From: Sarcocystis neurona | Lineage: Eukaryota > Apicomplexa > Conoidasida > Eucoccidiorida > Sarcocystidae | Length of the DNA stretch: 64,000 nucleotides | Direction: 5' to 3' | Assembly: GCA_000727475.1 (NCBI GenBank) | Contig: KL647289.1 | Location: forward strand, 7,306,629-7,370,628 | Shown: positions 21,401 through 33,400 of the stretch, one piece after another | Layout: the number at the start of each line of letters is the position of its first letter | Position numbering within the stretch: position 1 is the first letter of the stretch | Notes under the pieces: model-generated | Database searches by the model: none | What the model saw: the letters and a program-made list of their open reading frames with translations, nothing else | Told to the model about the DNA's origin: nothing | Position numbers and translations under genes: made by a program

Positions 21401-24400
21401 CCGTCTACGAAACAGCAAGCAGAGACAGGCAGATAGATGCCTACATCATCCCGCCATACATATCCATTCCAGCTGGCGTTACTGTTCTTCGACTGCAGCA
21501 ATGTTTTATAAACACATACGTTTATACACACATGTATACAAACGTATAAGTTAATCTCTCTGTATAGATATATGGGTACAAGTGTACACGTGTGTCACCA
21601 TTTGTGTACACACGTATATATATATATGCATATGTCTGTGACTTGAAAATCTTCACCGGTATGTACATACATATAAATAAGGAGGTAGTCTGATGTGTAG
21701 GTTCACTCGGGGGTCTTGTTGTATAGGGACGAGCAAGTAGGCCCGTATACTCGCATAGAAGTGCCCTTTTCTCGAGTAGCTGCCTACGGTGTCGACCTCC
21801 TACGACGAGACGACCGGCTGTATATGCGTTGCCGAGAAAGCGCCTGTTCTTCAAGCGTCAAAACGCGTTAACACGTGTACACATATATGTATATACATAC
21901 ATATATATATACATATATGCACATACACGCGCACGTGTACGTTGATAGACTCAGAGGATCCGAGCCAATGCGTGTGTGCCAGCCCGGCAGGTAAAAACGT
22001 GTCGTTGAGCAGCAACAGCAGCAGCAGACGCTCCGAAGCAGACCTTCCGCGGGCTGCGCCTGCGTCTGCACAAGCACCGTCCTCGTCACCAGCAGCAGCA
22101 GAGGAAGAGGCGGCGGAGGGGGCAGCAGCCGAAGAGCAGCGGTAGCGTGGAGGCGGAGCCGCGCAGAAGGGGGGGAGGAGCAGCAGCAGTAAAAGCAGCA
22201 ATCCGGAAGAGGTGGTGAGCGCAGTGTAGGACAGACGGCTGCTGCACTAGTGGGAGAGAAGGTAACGCTGAGAAACTCCCCGTTCTTCGGTCTACGTTGA
22301 GGAAAGGCGGGCACCAACAAGAAGCGATGGACGGGTGAACACTTGTCGGTAGTAGGGAAGCAGGATGGTTCCGGTGTACGTACAGCACAGTCATTTCCTG
22401 GACAGCGAGGATGGCGATGCAGAGGGTCGTCAGGCCGAAGCCGAGAGAGAAGAGGACGATAGCGCCCATGCTGAATCCTTGAATTTCATGAAATTTTGCG
22501 AAGCCTGGGCAGGACGTTTATCAGCAGCCCACACACACAAAAGAAAGGCAAGCAGAGAGGGAGGAAGTGAAGAAGAAGAAGAAGGGAGCACAGGAGAGAG
22601 GAAGCCAGGCGAAGAGCGAGTAGAAACGAACGGACGGCGGGGGCTGACAAAAGGAGAAGAACACGGGGAAAGACAGAAGAAAAGGAAGTGCAGGGGAGGA
22701 GGAGGTGGACGAAGGAGAAGCACGAAGCAAAAAAAGACAGAAAGGAAGAAAACGTGGAAGAAAAGAGGAGAAAGGAGGGGAACACAAGCGGAGAAGGCGA
22801 CAAAAGGGAAGGGCAGGCGGGACCACGGAAGGAGAACGGACAAGGCAACCGAAAGTAGACAAGTGAAAGGCGAGCAAATAGAGAGGAGAAGAGGACGGAA
22901 GGACGGGAACGGAAGGCGAAGAAGCAGGAGAGCAGCAATTTAACGAGTGAACACAGAGGCATCACCTGCAACACGTGAAGAGTACGAAAAGGACGAACGT
23001 CGGCAAGAAAGCCGAGAAGACAAAGAAAAGACAAACAAGAAGGAAGAAGTTCACAAAAACAACACATACATATATATGTAGACACACACGCTGCTGCAGA
23101 GGTAGACGTCCACGTGAGAAGTGACCGAATCGAATACACAAAGACCCCGCCTGTACATATATATGTGCAGACAGATATTGCCGCATGTATTTCATTTGTG
23201 TGCGTAGTAGATTTATGAGTGAGAGTTATGAAGAGCAAGATCTATATAACGACACGTCCCCCTTCTAGACGCGAGCAGAGTCCGACGTTTGTCGTCAAGG
23301 GGGAGGGTGCAGCGCGGGAGAAAAAAAAATGAAATGCGAAAAGGAAGCAGATGTGTTTTGCTGCCCTGTGCAAGAAGAAGAACCGGCGCTGCCACCGGCG
23401 GCCCACCGGTGCTGCCTCTCGGGAAAGCAGTTGCACGGGCTGCTCTCTCTCTCTTCGGCGCGCGTTGGTGTGTGTAGTAGACGCCCGGGGCTTGCGCAGA
23501 ACGATAAAGAGAAAAGAAAAAAGAAAAAAAAAGGAGGGGGAAAAGGAGAAAAGGGAGACGGTGGAGGAGGAGGACGGAACCCAGGGCGACACAGCGACAG
23601 AGACACAAAGAGCGAGACAGAGGGAGACAAGGGAGACGGCGGAAAAGGACCAGCAGAGTTTTCACCGATTGAGTCTTCAGGATCATGGAAACACTGCTGT
23701 ATGGCGGGGATGAATCCGACCCGCCTGCCAGATTTCAACTTCTTGTGTAGTGGTAGATTGTTTGTAAAAGTGGTTCTGTGGAGTAGTGTAAGGTGGGGCA
23801 ACACGGGTGCAGCAAGGCGCGGCAGCACCTCTGTAGAGAAGAAGCAGCGAGCGGCAGAGACAGACGGATGAAATTTGTGAGGGAAGGCAGACAGAGAAGG
23901 AAAAGCCGACGAAGACGTCGACAGACGCGGTGCAGACGTCGTGAGGAAGAGCCGCAAGAGTGAGGAGCAGCAGCAGCAGAAGACTCCGGGAGACAGAAAA
24001 GGCGTGCAGTTCGAGCGACGCGGCCCTCCCACGAAGAAGAAGATGAAGGTAGGGACAAGAAAGACGAGGAAGGGGAAGAAAAGAATAGAGGGAGACGCAG
24101 GGACAGAAAGAAGAGAAGATACCTCCCAGAGTCCCAAAGAATGTCCAGCTGACGTAGTACGTGGGGACGACCAGCGTTGCGTCTCCTCGTGCCAGCCCCA
24201 AGTTGAGGAAGTGAATCTGTCAAAAAAAAAGCGGACGAAAAAAGGAAGAACAGGAAACACGAGAGGACGGAGAAGTGAAAACGTGAAGAAGGATGAGAAT
24301 ACAGGCCGCTTATACGAAACAACAGCAGAAGAGGACCCAGCCGCGGCAAGCGACAAAGCCAAGCCAAATCTCTGCAGGTTCTTCATCAAAAATGAAGACA

Positions 24401-27400
24401 CCGACGTGCACGAGCCAGAGCCACCACCTCTGCAGCGATTTCCCTTTCGAAGAGCAGCCTCTCTACACGTCGTCGCTCTCTATAGACTGTCCCATACATA
24501 TACATATATATATAATATATAGTTATATGTCTGTGTATAGACCGAGACAGGGAGACACAGAGACAGAGCCAGGTGGATGCACATATACACATATATATAT
24601 ATATATATGTCACTTACATCTATACTTAGATGTCTCTGTATGGATGTAGACAGGGAGACACAGGGACAGCACCTACGTATGTGTGTGGGCCCAGGAAAAG
24701 ACGGGAAGACATACAAACACATCGCAGCACACACGTGCTTCAAGTATTACGTCGAAAGAGAAAAAGAAAGGGACAAGGAGAAAGAGAGAGAAAGTTACGG
24801 ATATCGACTGCTACCACGTGTGTTTTAAAGAGAAAGGCGCGTGGAATCTCTTTGAAGCGCACCCCATGCAGAGACAGGAAAGGGAAGCAAAACAGAGAAG
24901 ACAACGTCGGGACATGCGCGGGACGCTCCCCTGCAGTGGCAGCGGCAGCCGGTGTGGACGAGGAGACGAAACAACTTCTGAAGGTTCGCGTTCTCTCTGT
25001 GCGGGCTCTGCTCTGCCGTGCACTTCGGCGAGGGACACAAGCCAACACACAGAAGATCTGCTGCGGCAGCTGCTGCTGGAGCATCAGAGGAAAACAGGAA
25101 GTTAGGTGGGTGAGAGAGAGACAGAGAGAGAGGCACGCAGTTGATTGACGGAAGGTCGACTTTGGGGGTGAAGGAAAAGCAGCAAGCGAAATGAAAAAGT
25201 GAATTGAGGGAAGCGCGAAGTTGATGCTGAGAAGCAGACGAAGTGGAGATTGAGACGAAAGAACGAGCAGCAGAAAAGCCCTGCTGCTGCAAAGCTGCGG
25301 GTCTGCTGTCTCATTCACTGGGAACGCATGCCTTTTTCCCCGGTTGCTCTCGTCCCAGGCACTTTTTCAAACGTTCTGCTGTTCCTAAAGCTTCTTGTGC
25401 TGCTCCCGCTGCTGCCGCGCGCAGCTGCTGCTGCGGCAGGGGTCTGCAGCTGCTGCTGCTGCGGCTGCTCTTCTCCCTTCTTGCTGAGGCTGCTGCTGCG
25501 CTGCTGTTGATACTACCCTAGCATTCTCGCTGCGAATGCTGCCGTCGCCGCGGTGCTTCGCTGTAGCCGCGACTGTGCTGCGGCTGCTGCTCCTGGTGCT
25601 ACCACTGCTGGGGCTGCTTCTGCTGCTGCTGCTTCTGGTGCTACTGCTGCAGCAGCTGTTGCCGCTCTTCCGAGTGCTACTACTGCTGCAGCTGTTGCTG
25701 CTGCTGCTGGAACTGTTGCTGCTGCTGCTGCTTCTGCGGTGAGTGCTGTCTCAGTCTCGCTTTGGGTTCAGACAAGAGTGTGAAGTCCCGTTGCCGGCTC
25801 CGCTTCTCTGAGGCTCGCCCCTTCTCCTGTCCACGGTCTCACTCATGTCCTTTTCTTCCTCCATTATGTATATGTATATACGTGGTCTTATTCATGTCTC
25901 CTCCTTCCATCTTTTATGTATATATATGTGTGTATATATATCTATATATGCATATCAGTCCTCACATCTCCCTGGATGCTTGACACATGAGTGACGCGCA
26001 GCTCTCTCAATTTCCTTGCATTTCTTCTCTCTTCTTCGCCCTTCGTAGCTGCTGCTACTGCTGCTCACCAGAACAACCCCTGCTGCATTTCCCCCACAAT
26101 TTTACCCATACTATGCAACTCTATCTACATATACATATATATTTATATATGTATGTGTACACACGTATATACACATATATATATATGTATACATTTCTCC
26201 TATATATACATATACGTATATGTGTGTATATCTCTGTATATGAGGCACAGCCCGCAGCTACTTGTTGACGTTCAGGGACTGTTGCTGGAGCTGCTATGCG
26301 TCGAGTCATGCGCGACTGTTCCTCGGTTCGTTGACGCACATGTATATTAACTAACAAGTTGCAGCGTCTCTGCTTTCTATGCTGGCCGGCATGTCACAGA
26401 CTCTCCATCTTTCCCCTTCTCTTTCCACACGTGCAATTCTTGGTATTCCACCTGATGCTACACACACTGGCGTATTGCTCCACAGCGTCCTCACATATGT
26501 ACATGTATAGACACATGCATATATATACATAGATAGAGACATACATATACACATAGATATATACGTGTATATACATATACATATATATATATTTATATAT
26601 TATGAATAACTCAATAGATACAGACAGAGACATGGAGAGATATAGACGCACACACATATACATTTATTACTTGAAGAGACGTCTGTATATATGAATACGT
26701 GTATAGCTATTTACATAGTAGAGGAGCACCCATATCTGCATGCACCTGTGTGTATGCAAGTAGGAAGCGAAGGACTTGCCTGCGTCCAGACGGAAGCAAC
26801 AAGGAAGACGACGACGAGGTATGGTTGGGGGTGTACCCAGATATTGGGGTAGTCTACGCCTTTCTTCAGAAAGGAGAAAAAGCAGGGAAAGGAGAAAACA
26901 GCAGGCAGATGTGTGGACAGCAGCAGAAGACAGAGAAGCGGCGGAGGGCGGCGAGCGGAGAAAGGACAGCTGGCCTGTGGCGAAGACAGAGAGACGGAGA
27001 CGGCCCAAGACAGAGACGAAAGCGAACACGAAACACACAGGGAGGAGGAGGAGGAGAGGAGACGAGACGAGAAGAGGAGGACAAAACCAGCAGAACTGGA
27101 GAGGAAGGGACACACGTGCTGCTCCTACAAACCTCTATACATATATATATGTATATGCATACGAGCAGACAGATAAATAGATATGCGCATATGTATAGCA
27201 TGCAGGAAGCAGAAAGAAGACCTCGTCAAATATGTGAGGAGGAGGAAGCCGAACAGGGAAAGTAGGGAAGGGACGGAAAGGCGAAGGCGGGCGCAGCAAA
27301 CGCGTGGAGGAGGGACACCGGAAGAAGAGCGGCAAAGGGAGAAGCGGAAGATATGAAGAGAGGAGACTGCGGGGAGGCCCGAGCAGAAGGCAACGGAGGC

Positions 27401-30400
27401 GAGGACGTGGGGGGAGACTCGGAGAAGACGGAGAAGAAGAAAACAGCCAGAGAGAAACAGAGAGAAACAGAGGGCAGCAGTCAGCAAGAAGCATTGTATA
27501 GAAATGGCAGCAAAACGATATCCAGACTTGAACAGCACCCACGGCTGCTGACTGTGTCAACAGATAGAGAGAGATCAAGAAGTTCTCCTATCTAAAGGAG
27601 GTTCACATGGCGACATAAGTATACATCTAGAGCGGCACAGCACCCGTGACTGCTGCTGTTTCCCGTTTCGTTTTTCCCGTGCTGCTGCTGCTGCAGTCCT
27701 CCGCGCGTCCTATGCTTCCTCCTCTTCCTCTCCTTGTTCAACTGCTGCTCCTGCACCTTCCCCTCCCTCTCCCCCTTTTTTCCTGCTGTCTCTCTCTGAG
27801 CTTCCACCTTTGCTGCTTCCTTCTGCTGCAGCTGCTCTTGCTCCGGCTGCCTTTCCTCCTCCTCCTCTTCTCGGGGTGCGGCGGCGGCTGCTGCTGCCTC
27901 CGCCTCTTCCTTTCCCCAGCTGCTGCTGCTCTTCAATTCCGCTGCTGCTGCCGCTGCCCCGGCTCCCTTCCCCGTTTGCTGGTGCCCCCTGCTGCTGCTC
28001 CCCCTCCTCCTCCTCCCGGCTGCTGCTGTTCTTACGTGGAAGCACGCCGCAAGTTCCTTCAGTTCTAAAACGCACTGCGCTCCTGTCAACCCCGCCAGGA
28101 AGCCGTACGAAAGGCCTGAAAAAAAAAGTCCTCTTTCCTCAATACGGTCACACATATCCGAGATTTCACGGGAGTTCTACACATAAATACATACACATAC
28201 ATATACACAAATATGTGTTTACATATATATAGGTAGAGAATATTTCCACATACATTTACATATATACATATATATATAGACATATATATGCATAAACACA
28301 TATGCATACATATATATATATACGTGTAGGTCTATCTATAACATATTACTATATATACATGTATATGCTTCCGTATACATTTACATATATATATATACAT
28401 ACATATATATATATATATATATGTGCGTGCACACGTGTGAGCGTAAGTGGTGTACCATCGTCCTACAGTTATATTTGTGTAGGCGGGGTCCCTACACGTA
28501 TGTAGTCTTGTCTGAGTCGAAGATATGCTTGCACTGCCTATACGAAGGTATGCTTGCACTGCCTATACCTGTTGCCGCGTAGATACATATTGTTAAGAAA
28601 AACTACGCTCGAAATCTTACATACAAAATAAATGTATACGTATCTGCAAATACCTATATATATGTGTATACACAGATATATACATACATATATATATATA
28701 GGGAGGAGAGGCTTACACATAGGCTATATATATGTGTAACGTAGATATAGTAGAGGCGGATGTGTGCGACAAGTCTTAGACAGGAGCAGGTGCCACAAAA
28801 ATGAAAAAAAGAAAAAGGGAGCTCTCCTCTCGCAGTGTCCTTCTGCTGCTGACACGACGTTAAAAGTCGACTCTTTCGCTGCTGCTGGTGCTACTGCTGC
28901 TGCTGTAATGTCTCAGCGCTCACTGCAGCACAAGCGGCTGCAGAGCCTCTGGTGCTGCTCTTGTACGTGTGCGTCGCTGCTGCTGCTGCGGGAGTTGTGC
29001 TGCAGTTACGGCAACGCAGGACTTGCTGCTGCTGCTGTGCGTGACGTGGTGGCGCTGCTGCTGCTGCTGCGCTTCGTCTGCTGCTGCTATTGCGTCTGTG
29101 TGAAACGCAGCCCGGCAGAGAACTGCTGCTGCTTCTCTGGTAAGGAGGGTGGAAATGGGCTCTCCTCATGTGGCAGCGTGCATGCGTAGCTACTGGCGGT
29201 GGAGCACAGTGGTAGCTGCTGCCGTGAAGCAGGCAGCCTTCGCTGCTCCTGGTGTGTGCGCTGCTGCTCGCTCTGCTGCATTGTGACGTCTCGCTTGTCT
29301 CTGCTGCTTCTACGCCTGCTGCTTCAGGACTGCAACAAAAAGAAGGAGAAAAGATTACCGATGCACCGCGGATAAGTAATGGGCTTCTTTAGACCTTGAA
29401 GCGGAGACAGCGACACTTCTTCTGCTGCAGCCGCGCTGCGTTCTTCGGCAGACAGCAGTGCGCGCCGCGTCTCTTCGCCCTCTCGGGGAGCCTCGCTGCA
29501 GCGCCAGCCAGCAGCAGGACCCCAGCAGCCCAAGCAGCAGCAGGAACACCGGCAGCAGCAGGAGAAGCAGCACCACCAGCAGTGCCCTGTACAGCAGCTC
29601 TGGTGCCGCTCAGACCATGCACTGTACATAGAGATCCCTTATATACGTGTACACATATCTAGCTATATACGCGTGCGTATGTAGGCGTTTCCATCCATAC
29701 GAAACTACCTGTATGTAGGAGACGGGTAAGGAAGCAGCTTCTGCAAGGCCCTGTGATACGTTAGTGACTACGTATGTGCTGGACAGCAGAGAGAGGCATC
29801 TGACAGAAGAAGAAAAAGAAGAGGAAGCAGCAGCAGTAGTGGCTGCGCGGCGCAAGCAGCAGCAGCAGCAGTAGCATCAGTGCCGGTGTCTCACGGAAAA
29901 CACCGCAAAACGAGCTCTGCAGCAGCAGCAGCAGACGCCGAAGTTCGCGGCAGGACCGGACGGTGGGAACTTGAAGCAGCAACCGCCGCAGCAGCAGGAC
30001 GATCCGAGCGGCACCGCAGCAGAGCACACGTGGGCAGCGCAGGCAGCAGCAGCAGCAGGGCGGCAGACAGAAGTCGCAACCAGAGGAAGTGTCCAGACAC
30101 CCGAAGACGCCATCGCAGCACAGGATTTCTTCTCCTCACATGTCACTGATCGACCAGCCAGACAAGGAATTTTTGAAACTTTGCTTCACATGTGAGAAGA
30201 GCTCACTTCCTCTAGACATGAAAAAGAAGTCGTTCCCCACACTGTCTGCAGGCGGCGCCTGCGGTGTACGTACACACCGAAAGATGTCAGCTTACGCGTC
30301 TTGAAGCAGGGAGCTTGTCCGGAGGACGTCACGCCGGGGCAATGGCAATAGATTCTTTCGGTGTACAGACTCCGGAAGAAAGAAGCAACTAGTTCGCGCG

Positions 30401-33400
30401 GGCGTGTATTTATATATATATATATGTAGGCTGTCCACCGGCTGAGTGTCTGTCTATTTACGCGCATTCGTTCATAGGTGACAGGGGGAGAGAAGGGAAA
30501 GATTAAAATTCTTCCGCGTACGTACGAGTGTAAAAACATCTCTCTCTAAATACCTGCGAACAGTGCGATTTTCTCCAGATCCTTCTACATATAAACACAC
30601 ACACACACATACCTATATACATGTATATACAAGAGTGTCAACACCCACACATATGTATATCCATACGCACACAATAGCTCGAACACGCCTCTATGTATAT
30701 GAGAAGACATCTTCGAAGGAAGGCAATTTTCTCCACATCGGTCTACAAATATATATAAATACATTAACATACATATGCATATGAGAGTCAACAGGAGCAT
30801 AAGTATGTGCACATATACATATGCGCACAAGACAACCACTACGCTTCTCTCTATCTACCTCCCTGTATCATATTAAGGAGGGTCCATAGACATTCCAGCA
30901 TATATATACATATATATGTATATATATATATATATATGCAGGGAGAGAAGAATGTGTGAATCGATATACATATGCATAGACAGGTCTGCGTGTGGATAAG
31001 AGAAAGGAAGAACGAAGCCAGAGGCAGCCACGAGTCCACCGATATAACTGCATGCAGAGACGCCTGCGTGTGGATAAGAGAGAGGAAGAAAAGTTGCCAA
31101 AAAGAGCTACCTTTTTTTCTCTAGGGACAGAAGTGGCTGTGCGTGGGGACGGGGAGTGGGTTGCTGTAGAGCAGCAGCTTCCGCATCGCCTGCAGGACCA
31201 GCAGCAGCGCCTGCTGGGGAGGTAGGAGCGAAGGCCGGGCCGCCGCGCATGGCCTGCTGCTGCTGTTGCTTTTGTTGCTGCTGCTGCTGGTGGACGCTCT
31301 GCAGACGCGCGAGCTCAAGACTTCGCTTCGGACTGATACTTCGATCTGCGTCGAAGGCGGCAGCTGCAGCAGCCTGAGAAGACGTGAGCAGCAGCCGATC
31401 TCTCTCTTCTTCGAGCACCGCGTTTTCTTCGGCGTTGACTACTATCAGCGTCGCGAAGCCAGGCACGACGCAGCACGCCAGGTAGGCGAGATACCACGGG
31501 TCTCCCCAGCTCTGCAGGGCGACGTCAGCTGCGGCTGCTGCTGCGCTGCTGCTGTTACCGGTCATGTTCACGAACTGATCATGCGGCAGCAAAGTCGCCC
31601 CTGCGCAGAGGGTCACCCCCACGGCGGTGCCCCCGGTAAAAAGCAGCTCTCGAAAACCGAACGGCTCCTTCAGAACGGTCTGCGGCAGCGCAGTCCAGCA
31701 CCAGCAACCCGCAGCAGCAGCAGCAGTGTGACAAGAGTGAGAACAGTAGAGCAGCACAGAAGACAACGCGCGCGACGAATACGTAGCCCACCATGCAGCA
31801 ACGTCGCCGAAGAAAAACAGCAACACCTCACGGGCAACAATCAAGTGCCTCAGATACCAATGAGGATAACACACCTGTAGCAGCAGCAGCAGCACCCACC
31901 TACCCGCAGCAGCAGCAGCAGCACAGTATAGACCGAGGCCTCGCTACCAGCAGTAGAACACACAGATGCTGCCGCCAGCCACAGGGGTCCACAAAGGACT
32001 CGAAGCAGCTATACGCAGACATCAGCTGCAGCACCAGCGGCAGCAGGAGAGCGGAGAATTGAGTAGCAGGTGCTGCAGCAGCACGTCAGCACAACAACAC
32101 GTGGGTATCCGGGCAGTTGCAGTCCACTTATGACTCGCACCTGCAATCCCGCGCATCCGGACGAGCAGCATCAGCAGCAAGAGCTAGGGTTTCAATGAGC
32201 AACACCACTAGCAGCAGCGCGTAGGGAGAAGCAGCGACAGTAACAGGACGCAGACGTAGTCCTACTGTCAGCAGCAGCAGAGAAAGGTGAGCAACAACAG
32301 CAGCAGTGGCGCACCGATAGAAGCAGTATGAGCAAGCCAAGACGAAGACAAACCTTTCACAAATTTGCAGAAGCACTGACACAAGGAGCAACAACACGTA
32401 ACTGTACAGGTTGTCCAAATATTCGTCTATTCATCCACGTTTGCATGCGGGGACAGACAAGAACTAGGTGAAGAGGCGATAACAGAGATATCAACTTATT
32501 CTTTCAAGAAAAAACACGACCAGCCGGAGGCAGCGAATAAGCAAAACGAAAAGGTAGAAAGCAACTGGGAAGAACGCCGCAAGAGGAAGCGCCAGGAAGT
32601 ACACCGCTCGCAACAAGAGGTTTCTGCCGAGCATCCAGGTGTTACATGCGGAGCCGCAGAGAAAACTGAGCGGCGACAGCGCTGGCAAGCAGCAGAGCAG
32701 CAGCAAGCGCAGCAGCGAGAGACAGCAGAGGAGGAGCCCCACCAGGACGCACAGCAGAACAGCAGCAGCAGCAACAGTGGCGACGACCGAGAGAGGAGAG
32801 CCGCAGCAGCAGGAGGCCCAGCAAAGCAGCAAACATGCTGCAGCAACAGCAGCAGCAAGTAGGTCGGAACGCGTGAGCTGCAGCAGTTGAAGAGAGCAGT
32901 GCGCAACGAGGAAGCATTTTACATCAGGACAGCAGCAGCTGCACGGACCACTCCAAACCAGCAGGCAATCCGTCCCATATACATATATAGAGAGACAGAT
33001 AGATGGACAGACCTATTAACAGATATAAAAAAACACACACACATATATAGAAAGGGGAACAGAAGCACACAAGCCTCTCTAGGTGTGGGTTCATATACAC
33101 ATATCTACATGTACACAGACGTGTGCATGCGTTTCTCGATATATGGACAGCTACGAATCCACGTGCAGCAGGGACGCCGACGGTAATAGGAGAGACCTGC
33201 AGGCTGGGCATGTGTGTGTGTGTGAGAAAAGAGAAACGGCAGTCGAGAAATGCCTGCTCGACAAAAGCCAAGAAGGGAGAGGAACGGAGTTTCTTCGGCT
33301 CGAGGTTCACCTAGCCGTCGGTTTCGACATATACAAAGGAGAAGCTCCCGAGAGCCACCAAGCTGCCCCCATTTTCCCGCAGACCCGGCGACCCTCGCCG

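Noticed and set aside
22365..24522. Lys/Arg/Glu-rich plus-strand frames and Phe/Ser/Leu-rich minus frames
   Set aside because: Direct consequence of the purine tracts; no conserved content.
32128..32420. Minus-strand membrane-like reading LYSYVLLLLVSVLLQ as an extra NIPA transmembrane exon
   Set aside because: Exons 2 and 3 already join directly in phase and match family order; the hydrophobic reading comes from T-rich codons opposite CA/CAG repeats.
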